A stretch of 64,000 nucleotides of DNA. Source: UBA1765 sp045615885. Lineage in GTDB: Bacteria; Fibrobacterota; Fibrobacteria; Fibrobacterales; Fibrobacteraceae. Under the pieces are notes generated by a model, which saw nothing but the letters and a program-made list of their open reading frames with translations, did no database searches and was not told the DNA's origin. The position numbers and the translations under genes were made by a program. This document shows positions 35,070 through 44,401 of this stretch, piece by piece (the first letter of the stretch is position 1; every line of letters begins with the position of its first letter). The stretch is from contig JAZLFR010000069.1 in NCBI GenBank assembly GCA_045615885.1, forward strand, positions 62,001-126,000, given 5' to 3'.

Positions 35070-36731
35070 ATGAATATTCCAGAAGGTAGATTGAAAAAAT
35101 TAGAAAGCCTCTATCATGCGCTTGATGTCGTTTCTGAAGGCAACTATGTCTATATCACAGACATGGATTACAACTATTCCCGCTGGTCAAAGCGTGCCGT
35201 AAACTATTTCGGCTTGCCTAGTGAATATATGTATAATCCTGGCGATATCTGGCTTGAAAATGTACATCCCAATGATCGTGCCAAGTACATTGCAAACATA
35301 TCTGCAATTTTTGAGGGCAGGGAAGATGGCCATGAAATGCAGTACAGGGCAAAAAACGCTGCAGGCGAGTATGTATTCTGCTCGTGCCTTGGCACTGTGA
35401 TAAAAGATGAAAATGATAAGCCGCTCTATTTCTGTGGTACTATCAAGAACCATAGCAGCTATAGCTATATAGACAATGCCACAGGCCTTCGCAGCCTGTA
35501 TGGATTTTTTGATGATTTGAAGAGCCTGTTCATGAGAAAGAAACAGGAAGTGGTGATGCTTCTTGGCATGAATGGCTTCTCTAATACAAACGACATGCTC
35601 GGCTATTCCGAAGGTAACCATGTGCTGCTTGAAGTTGGCAAGCTTTTGCAGGAATGTTTCGGCAAGTCCTGCTCCCTGTACCGCATGGATGGCACGAAGT
35701 TTGCAGTCATCGCCCATGGCCTTGGTCTTGAAGAATTAAAGGATCTCTGTAAGGATGCGCAGAAAAAGCTGACCCATGACTTTGTCTTTGATGGTAAGCG
35801 CTTGAATCTTTCGATGAGTGCAAGTGCGGTTTGCATCGACAACTTCGACATTAACGAAGAAATCGTTTATTCCTGCCTCAAGTATGCCTATTACGAATCC
35901 AAGAATAAGCATTTTGGTGCTCTCACGGTATTTGAGAATTCTCTTACCGAAGATTCTAAGAACTCGCTGGAACGTTTGACCTTTATCCGTAATAGCATTA
36001 CCGATAACTGCAAGGGATTCTTCCTTTGCTATCAGCCGATAGTGAGTGCCTCTACAGAGGAATTGAAGGGTGCAGAGGCTCTAATCCGTTGGAAAAATGA
36101 TACCTACGGCATGGTTCCTCCGATTTTCTTTATTCCTATGCTGGAACAAGATGTGTTGTTCCCGGAACTTGGGCTTTGGATACTTCGCACCGCGATGGGT
36201 GACGCGAAACGAATGTTGAAGAAGTATCCTGGATTTGTTTTGAACGTGAATGTGTCCTACGTGCAGCTCGAAAAAAGAAGCTTCGTGGCAGATGTGTTTG
36301 ATATAATCAATAAGATTGGATTCCCACCGCAGAATTTGTGCCTTGAGATTACAGAACGCTGCCGCTTGCTCGACAAGGAATTGCTCAAGAATTCCATTGA
36401 TGCATTCAAGGCCAAGGGAATCAAGATCGCTATGGATGATTTTGGTACAGGCTATTCATCCATAGGCATCTTGCGTGACATTCCGGTTGACACTGTAAAG
36501 ATCGACAGGGAATTTGTAAAGGATGTTGAAGTCAGCGATATTGATAGAAATACAGTGAAGAGCATTGCATGCATGGCAAGATCGTTTGGTGCAAAGGTGT
36601 GCGCCGAAGGTGTCGAGACTGCAGGCATGCAGCAAATCTTGAATGATGTAGATGTGAATACACTGCAGGGATATTACTATTCCAAGCCGGTTGTAGCTGA
36701 AGAATTCTACGCCAAGTATAATATGGACTAG
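35070..36731 (+). CDS. PAS-GGDEF(degenerate)-EAL phosphodiesterase, 553 aa
   Basis: A PAS sensor (about 20-130, YVYITDMDYNYSRWSKRAVN) comes first. The GGDEF-like domain has lost its signature (RMDGTKFAVIAHG in its place). The full EAL domain keeps the key residues: AEALIRW (Glu near 336), NVNVSYVQ, LEITERC, MDDFGTGYSS, VKIDREFVK and CAEGVET. It should hydrolyse cyclic-di-GMP to pGpG; the broken GGDEF may bind GTP as a control. Cytoplasmic. Two bases separate its stop from hemE. Confidence 0.85.
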   Translation: MNIPEGRLKKLESLYHALDVVSEGNYVYITDMDYNYSRWSKRAVNYFGLPSEYMYNPGDIWLENVHPNDRAKYIANISAIFEGREDGHEMQYRAKNAAGEYVFCSCLGTVIKDENDKPLYFCGTIKNHSSYSYIDNATGLRSLYGFFDDLKSLFMRKKQEVVMLLGMNGFSNTNDMLGYSEGNHVLLEVGKLLQECFGKSCSLYRMDGTKFAVIAHGLGLEELKDLCKDAQKKLTHDFVFDGKRLNLSMSASAVCIDNFDINEEIVYSCLKYAYYESKNKHFGALTVFENSLTEDSKNSLERLTFIRNSITDNCKGFFLCYQPIVSASTEELKGAEALIRWKNDTYGMVPPIFFIPMLEQDVLFPELGLWILRTAMGDAKRMLKKYPGFVLNVNVSYVQLEKRSFVADVFDIINKIGFPPQNLCLEITERCRLLDKELLKNSIDAFKAKGIKIAMDDFGTGYSSIGILRDIPVDTVKIDREFVKDVEVSDIDRNTVKSIACMARSFGAKVCAEGVETAGMQQILNDVDVNTLQGYYYSKPVVAEEFYAKYNMD

Positions 36732-36733
36732 TC

Positions 36734-37747
36734 ATGTCTTTGTTTCTTGATGTATGCAGAGGCAAGGTGACCGCTACAAAGCCTGTGTGGATGATGCGCC
36801 AGGCCGGTCGCTATTTGCCGGAATATATGGAAGTTCGTTCCCAGTTCGCCTCGTTCCTTGACTTTGTGCACGATGCGAAGGCATCTGCAAAGGTGACGGT
36901 GCAGCCGGTGGACCGTTTTGGCGTTGACGCAGGCATTCTATTCAGCGATATTCTTGTCGTGCTCCCTCTCCTTGGCGTGAATGTGGAATTTTTACCGGGC
37001 GTTGGCCCACGCATTCAAAATCCGGTGCGCTCGGCAATTGATGTCGCAAGCTTGCACAGCGAAAACCCGGCAGATGCGCTCCCTTTCACAAAGGAAGCGA
37101 TTGAACGTTCCGTCGATCTGCTGAAGGGCAGGGCGCCGCTCCTCGGCTTTATTGGCGGGCCGCTCACGCTCGCGTCTTATGCGATTGAAGGCAAGACTTC
37201 CAAAGATTTGCAGGAAACAAAAAAGCTCTTCTACACGGAACCTGAAGCTTTCCATAAGCTCATGGACCGCATCGCTGAAACTGCGGGCGAATACTTGCGC
37301 CTGCAAGCGGCATGGGGTTGCGAGGCGCTTGTAATTATGGATAGCTGGGCGGGCCACCTCTCCTGCGAAGACTATTGCAAAATGGCTTTGCCATATACGG
37401 AGCGTGCCATTGAAATTGCAAAGCAGGCCGGAGTCCCGATTTTGCATTATGCAAATGGCGCTGGTCACTTGCTCCCGTCTTTTGCAACGCTCGGCGTAAA
37501 CGGCCTTGGCCTTGACTGGAGAACGTCCTTGAAGGATGCATTGCAGGCATACCCGCAAAAGGTGTTCCAGGGCAATTTGGACCCGGCGCTTCTTTTTGCG
37601 CCCGTTGCAGAAATCAAGAGGCGCACCCGCGAAATTCTCGAACTCGTAAAGGACCGTGCGCACATCATGAACCTTGGCCATGGGGTGCTCCCGGGCACAC
37701 CGATCGAAGGCGTTCAGGCATTTATTAACACTGTGCGCAATTTTTAG
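36734..37747 (+). CDS. hemE: Uroporphyrinogen decarboxylase
   Basis: Removes four carboxyl groups from uroporphyrinogen III to give coproporphyrinogen III in haem synthesis. The signature WMMRQAGRYLPEYMEVRS is at residues 15-32, with active-site region VDAGILFSDILVVLPLLGV and GFIGGPLTLASYAIEG, and LDWRTSLKDAL later. The 337-residue length is normal. It starts two bases after the EAL-protein stop but is unrelated in function, so shared transcription is probably incidental. Cytoplasmic. Confidence 0.95.
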   Translation: MSLFLDVCRGKVTATKPVWMMRQAGRYLPEYMEVRSQFASFLDFVHDAKASAKVTVQPVDRFGVDAGILFSDILVVLPLLGVNVEFLPGVGPRIQNPVRSAIDVASLHSENPADALPFTKEAIERSVDLLKGRAPLLGFIGGPLTLASYAIEGKTSKDLQETKKLFYTEPEAFHKLMDRIAETAGEYLRLQAAWGCEALVIMDSWAGHLSCEDYCKMALPYTERAIEIAKQAGVPILHYANGAGHLLPSFATLGVNGLGLDWRTSLKDALQAYPQKVFQGNLDPALLFAPVAEIKRRTREILELVKDRAHIMNLGHGVLPGTPIEGVQAFINTVRNF

Positions 37748-37808
37748 TAAACAAAAATTTAAAAAAACTATTTTTTTTTGCTGCATTGTAAAAAAAAGGA
37801 CGATTTTC

Positions 37809-39323
37809 ATGAAAAAAATGCTTTCTTTTATAGCTCTTGTTGGTATAACCTCTGCATTTGCTGATGTGCATCCAGCTCTGAAGTCTGCGATTGATTCCAA
37901 GGATTATAATAAAGCCGAAATTCTTGTGAAAAAGATGAATATAGCAGATGTTTATTGCCCTGCTGAACTTTCTTGGCAGAATGCCAAAAAAATTTATGGC
38001 AATTATTTCGTTGAAAATCCTAAAAAGCTAGATGAACTTTGCGCTCCGGAATTTGCACAGGCCTATTACGAAGAAAAGGCATGTTCTGCAAAAGATGAAA
38101 TTCCGCTTTGCTTGAACAAGTTGCACAAGGTTCCTGAATCTGAATGGGCTCCCATTCTTGCAAAGGCAAGGAAGAACGGGCTCCATATGGTAATCAACCA
38201 GAAGACGGGCAAAAGCTATTTTACAGCTCCGATGCACCATTTGTTCCAGATTCTGGATGCAAAGATTGAATCGCCTTTTGGCTTTACCGCAGCAGATGCT
38301 GAACTGTTGAATGAATACAAGGCGGTAACCGGTGCTTCTAGTGAATTTGTGAATGAAAAGGATGCTGCAAACTCCATTACGCAGAGCTTTTCTTCAAGCA
38401 ACGATGTTGCTGATAAGCTGATTTTGCGTGCTTGCCGCTTGTATCCAAACATTGACAAGCAGTACAAGAAGAATATTGGCTATGAACTTTTTGCTTGTGC
38501 CAAGACATTTGAAAAGTATGCCACTCCATGTGCCGAAGATTATGAAGCATTGACTATGAGTATTTCTTCGACTCTTTACGAAAAAGATACATTGCAGTAT
38601 TTTTGCAAGGATGGCAAGTGGCTTCAGCTCAATGAGCGGGAAATCAAATTCGGCTTGTGCACTGCGAGTCGCGAAAATGAAAGAAAAGCCGATGATACGG
38701 GTATGTATCTTTGCAGAAACTCTCAATGGGAATCTGTAAGTGAAAAGGAATTCGCTACATTCGACAAAGTTTGCGATGCTCAAAACGAAAACAAGTCTCT
38801 TCCGAACAAAAAAATTAATACGGCATTTGTCTGCAAAGCTGGAGGCTGGCGCTATGTGATGCTTGACCGCGATGGCAATATGGTTAAGTCCCAGAAGATG
38901 GGCCAATACGTTTGGAACATTGAAAATGTCAAGACTGCCACGCCGAAGTCTGCTTGCCCGGCTTCTGATAGCAAGTGCGAACATAGCGGTCGCATGTATG
39001 CCTATGATGCTGCAGAAAAGGTTTGCCCGGCGGGTTGGTCCTTGCCTTCCAATGCAGATTGGGAAGATTTGCTGAATTATTTTGCAGAAAGAAAAAATAC
39101 CAATGCAAAGCAGATCGTTTTTGGCAAGTATCCTTCCGCTATCAGAGATGCAAAAAATGCAGAACAGTCCCTCAATGACATGGCCTATTTCTGGTCTTTG
39201 TCCAATGGTCAGACGAAGGATGTGGAAGCTATAAAGAAGAATGCCGACGGTACAGAAACGTTTATGAAGAATTCAGTAAACGAACCTGGCTGGGGCTTCT
39301 CTGTTCGTTGCATCAAGAAATAG
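37809..39323 (+). CDS. Secreted FISUMP-domain protein, 504 aa
   Basis: Start ATG 37809 gives a signal peptide, MKKMLSFIALVGITSAFADV. A long middle region without known domains has a Cys-rich repeat (FCKDGKWLQLNEREIKFGLC, LCRNSQWESVSEKEFATFDK, VCKAGGWRYVMLD). The C-terminus is the Fibrobacter succinogenes major paralogous domain: RMYAYDAAEKVCPAGWSLPS, ADWEDLLNYF and GWGFSVRCIKK. This family is strongly expanded in Fibrobacter and has no firm function. Its last codon abuts the convergent hydrolase gene. Confidence 0.8.
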   Translation: MKKMLSFIALVGITSAFADVHPALKSAIDSKDYNKAEILVKKMNIADVYCPAELSWQNAKKIYGNYFVENPKKLDELCAPEFAQAYYEEKACSAKDEIPLCLNKLHKVPESEWAPILAKARKNGLHMVINQKTGKSYFTAPMHHLFQILDAKIESPFGFTAADAELLNEYKAVTGASSEFVNEKDAANSITQSFSSSNDVADKLILRACRLYPNIDKQYKKNIGYELFACAKTFEKYATPCAEDYEALTMSISSTLYEKDTLQYFCKDGKWLQLNEREIKFGLCTASRENERKADDTGMYLCRNSQWESVSEKEFATFDKVCDAQNENKSLPNKKINTAFVCKAGGWRYVMLDRDGNMVKSQKMGQYVWNIENVKTATPKSACPASDSKCEHSGRMYAYDAAEKVCPAGWSLPSNADWEDLLNYFAERKNTNAKQIVFGKYPSAIRDAKNAEQSLNDMAYFWSLSNGQTKDVEAIKKNADGTETFMKNSVNEPGWGFSVRCIKK

Positions 39324-40382
39324 TTATTCCAAATAGAGAACTTCGCCCATTTGCGGCATGAACACAGGCTTCTGACTTTCTTCAGAAGCCTTTTTTGCGT
39401 TCTCGAGAGGCTCCGTGTAGGAGTGCGTAGAAAGCGCAAACTTGGAATGGTGTACCGTCAAATAGCGTTTTGCATCGAGGTCAACCATTTCCTTGCCAAG
39501 GTATTCGGGCATGGTATGGATTTCTGCCCAGTCTATATTGTATTGCCCGTTTTCAAGAATTGCCAGGTCTATGTTCGTGAACTTTTCGCCAATCTTTTTG
39601 AAGTGCGGCCCGTAACCGGTGTCGCCACCTACCCAAACGGTACGTTTTGGAGTTTCGATGACATAGGAGGCCCACAATGTTTTGTTCTGCTGCAAACTGC
39701 GTCCAGAAAAATGGCGCGCAGGCGTTGTCGTTGCCTTGAAACCTTCTTCCAAAATTTCGTCTTCCCACCAGTCGTGTTCTACGAGCTTTTGCTTGTCAAA
39801 GCCCCAGTATTCAAAATGCTCGCCAACGCCAAGGCCGCAAATGATTTTCTTTATGCGCGGCTTCAATTCGCTGACGGTTTCGTAATCCAGATGGTCCCAG
39901 TGATCGTGGCTGATTACGAGGTAGTCGATGTCAGGCATGTCGCTTGGCTTGTAAACCTCGGTTCCCTTGAAGGCCTTGTTCACGAAGCTGACGGGGGAGC
40001 CTTTGTAGAACACCGGGTCAATCAGGAACTTTTTGCCGGAAAGGTTGATGAGATAGGAGGAATGCCCAAACCATACGAGCCAATCTTTATCTTGCGGCAA
40101 GCTCTTGACATCTGTTTTTATGACCTTCAATGCAGTGTCTGGCTTAACGAGCGACTTGTCGCTTGTCAAATAGTTTTTCCAGGTTTTGAACTTGGAACTC
40201 TGCTGCGTCATTACGTTTGTCTGCACTTCGTTCACGAACTTTTTGCCATCGTAGTTCGGAGATTTCTTTATGCGTTCCAGGCGTTCGCCGGTCGGAATGT
40301 GGCCGAAACTTCTTTGACTCATGAACATAAAGCCGATGTCTCCTAAAGCGCATAGAATGGATAGAATGATTGCAGTGAGCAT
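39324..40382 (-). CDS. MBL-fold hydrolase (NAPE-PLD/UlaG-like), 352 aa
   Basis: Metallo-beta-lactamase motifs are clear: LVISHDHWDHLDYE (HxHxDH), FGHSSYLINLSGKKFLIDPV, TPARHFSGRS and VWVGGDTGYGPHF. The overall plan is that of the N-acyl-phosphatidylethanolamine phospholipase D-like branch, which cleaves phosphodiesters with two metal ions. An N-terminal hydrophobic helix (residues 3-21) anchors it or acts as an uncleaved signal. Convergent with the FISUMP gene with no gap. Substrate unknown. Confidence 0.8.
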   Translation of the reverse strand: MLTAIILSILCALGDIGFMFMSQRSFGHIPTGERLERIKKSPNYDGKKFVNEVQTNVMTQQSSKFKTWKNYLTSDKSLVKPDTALKVIKTDVKSLPQDKDWLVWFGHSSYLINLSGKKFLIDPVFYKGSPVSFVNKAFKGTEVYKPSDMPDIDYLVISHDHWDHLDYETVSELKPRIKKIICGLGVGEHFEYWGFDKQKLVEHDWWEDEILEEGFKATTTPARHFSGRSLQQNKTLWASYVIETPKRTVWVGGDTGYGPHFKKIGEKFTNIDLAILENGQYNIDWAEIHTMPEYLGKEMVDLDAKRYLTVHHSKFALSTHSYTEPLENAKKASEESQKPVFMPQMGEVLYLE

Positions 40383-40484
40383 GTAGCAAATATAGTATTT
40401 GAAAAAAAAAATGGCAGATTAAGCTTTGCTATATTCTTTTGGTGCAAAATTTTTTTAATAATTTGTGTTTTAGGAGTTGCCGCT

Positions 40485-42242
40485 ATGTTCTGTGCATGCA
40501 AAGAAGATGTTGTTCGTAAAAAACATGAACCCGAAACTTTTGCATGGTGGCAACAGACTATTGCGTACGAAATTTACCCGAGCAGTTTTCAGGATTCCAA
40601 TGGCGATGGCATTGGTGACTTGAAGGGAATCATGAGCCGTCTGGACCATTTGCAAAATCTGGGAGTCGGTGCGCTTTGGCTGACGCCTGTGTATGCGTCC
40701 CCGATGGTCGATAACGGTTACGATGTTTCGAACTTTTATGAAATCAACCCGCTTTACGGCACCATGGCCGACATGGATTCGCTTATTGCGGAGGCACGCA
40801 AGCGAGGCATAAAGATTGTGATGGATCTTGTATTCAACCACACTTCCGATCAATGTGAATGGTTCTTGGAAAGCAAGGGTAGCCGTGGCAATGCAAAGGC
40901 TGATTGGTATATTTGGCGTGATGCTGTGATTGATGAAAAAGGCAATCGAAATCCTCCGAACAACTGGCGTGGAATCTTTGGCGGTTCCGCCTGGGAATGG
41001 GTCGAATCGCGCGGGCAGTATTACCTGCATACTTTTGCTGTGCAGCAGCCTGATTTAAACTGGGAAAACGCCGATGTGCGCAAGGCTCTCTATGACATTG
41101 CGAACTTCTGGATTGAAAAAGGCGCAGGCGGGTTTCGCATAGATGCTATCCCATACATTAAAAAGCCTGCAAGTTTTGCTAGCGGCAAGCCAGATGCAAA
41201 TGACGGCATGGTGAGCATTCACAAGATGACCGTGAACACCGACGGCATTCTCGACTTTTTGCAGGAGTTCAAAAAGAATGTGACCGAAGGCAAGGATGTT
41301 TTTACAGTGGCGGAAGCAAATGGCGTTGGCCCTGACGATTTGAAATATTGGGTGGGCGAAAATGGTGCGTTTGACATGCTCTTTGAATTCAGCCATATTC
41401 ACGATGTGGAACTTTGGTGCAAACCGGGGCCGTTTGGAATTATGGATTTAAAGCGCGCTCTCATGGCAAGCCAAAAGGCGACTGCTAAAAACGGCTGGTA
41501 CCCGATCTTCTTCGAAAACCACGACAAGCCGCGCGCCGTGAACAATTTCTTTAGCGAAGAAGTGGCAATGGATCCGGTGCTTTCAAGGCTTGCAAGCAAG
41601 GCCATTGCGACGCTCATGATGACGCTTCGCGGCACTCCGTTTTTGTACCAGGGCCAAGAAATCGGCATGACAAATGTTACCTGGGATTCCATAGACAAGT
41701 ACGATGAAGTCAATACCAAGGCGCAATACAAGTTTGCAATTGCAGAGGGGCACACGCCGCAAGAGGCAATGCAGTTTGTAAACCGCTTTAGCCGCGACAA
41801 TGCACGCACTCCAATGCAGTGGGATTCTACGGCAAATGCTGGCTTTACCACGGGCAAGCCGTGGCTTGGCGTAAATGACAATTACATCTCCATCAACGTT
41901 GCGCGGGAATTGCAGGACTCAAGCTCTGTCTATGGCTGGTACAGGACGCTTATGGGCTGCAAAAGAACATGGGCGTTTATGGCTGGCGCATTCAAAGCGC
42001 TGCTCCCGGAACACGAACAGATTTTTGCGTTTGAACGCGCTGCAAGTAACGGCGCAAGGGCGGTTGTGCTTGTGAACCTTTCTGCAGAAGCAGCAACCTA
42101 CGATACGGCGCTTCTGCGTGGCATGACAGATGTGCGTTCAAGCTATGGCGAAGGTGTGGTTTACGGTGTGCTCCGCCCGCTGGAATCCCAGGTTTTTGAA
42201 GCTCTTGAAGAGCATTCTCCGCTGATTTGCGGCAATCTCTAA
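40485..42242 (+). CDS. GH13 alpha-glucosidase / oligo-1,6-glucosidase type, 585 aa
   Basis: Hydrolyses alpha-linked glucose oligomers. The N-terminus WWQQTIAYEIYPSSFQDSNG is typical. Region I is MDLVFNHTSD, region II GFRIDAIPY (nucleophile Asp), region III VAEANG (acid/base Glu) and region IV FFENHDKPR. QPDLNWEN is typical of the oligo-1,6-glucosidase/trehalose-6-phosphate hydrolase branch. No clear signal peptide follows MFCACKEDVV, so it is probably cytoplasmic and acts on imported or stored sugars. The 3' end overlaps the convergent GIY-YIG gene by 4 bp. Confidence 0.85.
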   Translation: MFCACKEDVVRKKHEPETFAWWQQTIAYEIYPSSFQDSNGDGIGDLKGIMSRLDHLQNLGVGALWLTPVYASPMVDNGYDVSNFYEINPLYGTMADMDSLIAEARKRGIKIVMDLVFNHTSDQCEWFLESKGSRGNAKADWYIWRDAVIDEKGNRNPPNNWRGIFGGSAWEWVESRGQYYLHTFAVQQPDLNWENADVRKALYDIANFWIEKGAGGFRIDAIPYIKKPASFASGKPDANDGMVSIHKMTVNTDGILDFLQEFKKNVTEGKDVFTVAEANGVGPDDLKYWVGENGAFDMLFEFSHIHDVELWCKPGPFGIMDLKRALMASQKATAKNGWYPIFFENHDKPRAVNNFFSEEVAMDPVLSRLASKAIATLMMTLRGTPFLYQGQEIGMTNVTWDSIDKYDEVNTKAQYKFAIAEGHTPQEAMQFVNRFSRDNARTPMQWDSTANAGFTTGKPWLGVNDNYISINVARELQDSSSVYGWYRTLMGCKRTWAFMAGAFKALLPEHEQIFAFERAASNGARAVVLVNLSAEAATYDTALLRGMTDVRSSYGEGVVYGVLRPLESQVFEALEEHSPLICGNL

Positions 42243-42529
42243 AGCCTTTGCTCAAGACTGCCGACAAGGCGCTCTTCGATTCCCTTGTCGCCTGCGGCAA
42301 GGGCTTCCTTTTCTTGCTTGGTTAACTTTTTGATGCGGGCTTCCAGGCGTAGCGCAAGCGGTTTTGTTTCCAGTTCAAATGTGCGCAAAATGCATTCCGG
42401 CGAAAACGCCTTTGTAAAGCGTGCGCCCTTGCCCTCGCAGTGCTGCCTGTAACGGGCTTCTACATCTACGGCGTACCCCGTGTAGATCCGTTCTCCCTTG
42501 CACCGCAGCATGTAAACAAAATGACCCAT
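42239..42529 (-). CDS. GIY-YIG domain protein, 96 aa
   Basis: The stand-alone GIY-YIG fold of the UPF0213/YhbQ kind: FVYMLRCKGERIYTGYAVDV, EARYRQHCEGKGARFTKAFS and EARIKKLTKQEKEALAAGD. Such proteins are thought to bind or cut nucleic acid; their cell role is unclear. Cytoplasmic, full length, convergent with the GH13 gene. Confidence 0.85.
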   Translation of the reverse strand: MGHFVYMLRCKGERIYTGYAVDVEARYRQHCEGKGARFTKAFSPECILRTFELETKPLALRLEARIKKLTKQEKEALAAGDKGIEERLVGSLEQRL

Positions 42530-42565
42530 AATCCAAATTTAAAAAATCAAGCTATTTTCTATTCT

Positions 42566-42586
42566 CTTCCGTCTTCCGTCTTCCGT
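42566..42586. repeat. Three tandem CTTCCGT units
   Basis: Exact 7-bp tandem repeat, three copies, between the GIY-YIG and DivIVA genes. A related inverse motif, GGAAGACGGAAG, occurs near 51324-51336 beside another repeat region. Confidence 0.85.
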
Positions 42587-42626
42587 CTATTTTCTATATT
42601 AAAATCCAAACATTGGAAGGTGCTAC

Positions 42627-43085
42627 ATGGAACTTACTCCGCTCGATATTCGCAATCAGACTTTTCATAAAAAGCATTTCGGCGGCTTTGACCCAGAAGA
42701 AGTCAAGGCTTTTCTGGATACTGCCGCGGCTGCATTCGAACAGAATTCCCGTGTACGCACAGACCTCACCGAACGCTTGAAGATTGCCGAAGAGCGTGTG
42801 AATTACTACCGTCAGATTGAAAGAACCATTCAGGACGCCGTAGTGACCATGCAGAAGACTGCCGACGAAGCTAAGCATGCTGCCGAAAAGGAAGCGGAAC
42901 TGATTGTTGCCGAAGCAAAGGCGAAGGCCCTTGGTGAAGTTGAAAACATCAAGTTGCAGGCAGAAGCGCTCCGCAAAGAAATCGAGCAGCTCAAGCAGCT
43001 CCGCACAAACTATTTCATTCGTTGCCGTGCCATGGTGCATTCCCAGGAAGAACTCCTCGAAGCCATGGAAAAGGATTTCGGCTAA
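42627..43085 (+). CDS. DivIVA-domain protein, 152 aa
   Basis: Begins MELTPLDIRNQTFHKKHFGG then FDPEEVKAFLD, the conserved membrane-curvature-binding start of DivIVA/GpsB proteins. A long coiled coil follows (about 35-145). These proteins gather at septa or poles and organise wall growth or division. The adjacent downstream gene is a DUF167 protein starting one base after its stop. Confidence 0.85.
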   Translation: MELTPLDIRNQTFHKKHFGGFDPEEVKAFLDTAAAAFEQNSRVRTDLTERLKIAEERVNYYRQIERTIQDAVVTMQKTADEAKHAAEKEAELIVAEAKAKALGEVENIKLQAEALRKEIEQLKQLRTNYFIRCRAMVHSQEELLEAMEKDFG

Positions 43086-43086
43086 G

Positions 43087-43308
43087 TTGCGCATTCAAGT
43101 TAAAGTCCACCCACGCAGCCGTCGCGAACAGGTAGTGCCGCAGCCAGATGGCTCTTTCAAGATCGATGTAAAGGCTCCTCCTGCCGATGGCGAGGCGAAC
43201 GCAGCTGTCTGCGCCGTGCTTGCCGAGTACTTCAAAAAGCCTAAAAGTGCCGTGCGCGTGGTGCTTGGTGGAACGAATTCACGGAAAGTAGTCGAAATAG
43301 ACGATTAA
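43087..43308 (+). CDS. DUF167 / YggU-family protein, 73 aa
   Basis: Starts at TTG 43087, right after the DivIVA-gene stop. Shows the family core VKVHPRSRREQV, FKIDVKAPPADGEANAAVCA and VRVVLGGTNSRKVVEID. A small cytoplasmic protein of unknown function, widely conserved beside cell-division genes. The alternative of a longer upstream start overlapping DivIVA is unlikely, because homology begins here. Confidence 0.85.
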   Translation: MRIQVKVHPRSRREQVVPQPDGSFKIDVKAPPADGEANAAVCAVLAEYFKKPKSAVRVVLGGTNSRKVVEIDD

Positions 43309-43343
43309 TCGGCTTTATAACAATTAAAAAATCGAAAATAAAG

Positions 43344-43364
43344 TGGGCTTTTTAGCCCATTTTT
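43344..43364 (+). terminator. Rho-independent terminator
   Basis: TGGGCT (43344-43349) pairs with AGCCCA (43354-43359) and is followed by Ts. It ends the DivIVA-DUF167 transcript before pyrC. Confidence 0.75.
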
Positions 43365-43380
43365 ACTTATTTTCAAGTCG

Positions 43381-44391
43381 ATGAAAGACTTGATATTACC
43401 ATTCCCAGATGATTTTCACGCACACCTTCGCCAAGGTGCGCCGCTCACCGACTATGTTCATGATTTGGTCAGGCAGTTTGGCCGTGCAATTGTCATGCCA
43501 AATACTGTTCCGCCAATGACAAGTGCCGCCGCAATCGCTGCGTACAAACAGGAAATTTTGAATGCCGCTGCAGATGTCGCTCCCGATTTTGAACCGTTGA
43601 TGACGTTCAAGCTGAACCCGAACTATACGGAACAGGATCTGCGCGACATGATGGCTGTCGGCGTTGTCGCTGCGAAGTATTACCCGGCAGGCGTTACAAC
43701 GAACAGCCAGGACGGTGTCAGCGATTTCGAATCCGTGTTCCCGGTGATCTCGATGATGGAAAAACTTGGCCTTGTACTTTGCGTGCATGGTGAAGAGCCA
43801 GGGGCATTCTGCCTGGAACGCGAAGGCAAGTTCATTACGCGCGTGGAGCGCCTTTCCAAGGAATTCCCGAACCTGAAGATTGTATTTGAACATCTTTCGA
43901 CCGCTGCTGCAGTTGAAGTGGTGAAGAGCCTGCCGCGCAATGTTGCGGCGACAATTACCGTGCACCACTTGATTCATTCCCTTGACGATGTGATTGGCGA
44001 TGCGCTTCGCCCGCACCATTTCTGCAAGCCGCTTCCAAAGTACCCGAGCGATCGCGAGGCCTTGCGCGCAGTCGCCTTCAGCGGCAATCCGAAGTTCTTC
44101 TTGGGAACAGACTCCGCACCGCACGCCCGCGAAAAGAAGGAATGCTGCTGCGGTGCCGCGGGCGTGTACTCTGCTCCTGTGGCAATCCCGTTGCTTGTGC
44201 GCGAATTCGAGCGCGCAGGCGCGCTCGACAAGCTGCCGAACTTCGTCGGCGGCTTCGGGGCCGATTTCTACAGCCTCCCGCGCACCAAGAAGACGATGAC
44301 GCTCCGCAGGGAGCCCTGGACTGTGCCAGACATTGTAAATGGCGTAGTGCCGCTTGCTGCTGGCGAAACGCTTGACTGGAAGATAGTGTAG
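43381..44391 (+). CDS. pyrC: Dihydroorotase
   Basis: Closes carbamoyl-aspartate to dihydroorotate in pyrimidine synthesis. Metal site DFHAHLRQG near residue 11 (HxH), AIVMPNTVPP, KYYPAGVTTNSQDGV (the Lys that becomes carboxylated), VHGEEP, FEHLSTAAAVE and GTDSAPHAREKKE. The 336-residue length fits the E. coli-type class II enzyme. Cytoplasmic. Ten bases before plsC, probably co-transcribed. Confidence 0.95.
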   Translation: MKDLILPFPDDFHAHLRQGAPLTDYVHDLVRQFGRAIVMPNTVPPMTSAAAIAAYKQEILNAAADVAPDFEPLMTFKLNPNYTEQDLRDMMAVGVVAAKYYPAGVTTNSQDGVSDFESVFPVISMMEKLGLVLCVHGEEPGAFCLEREGKFITRVERLSKEFPNLKIVFEHLSTAAAVEVVKSLPRNVAATITVHHLIHSLDDVIGDALRPHHFCKPLPKYPSDREALRAVAFSGNPKFFLGTDSAPHAREKKECCCGAAGVYSAPVAIPLLVREFERAGALDKLPNFVGGFGADFYSLPRTKKTMTLRREPWTVPDIVNGVVPLAAGETLDWKIV

Positions 44392-44401
44392 AAGGTGCTT
44401 T

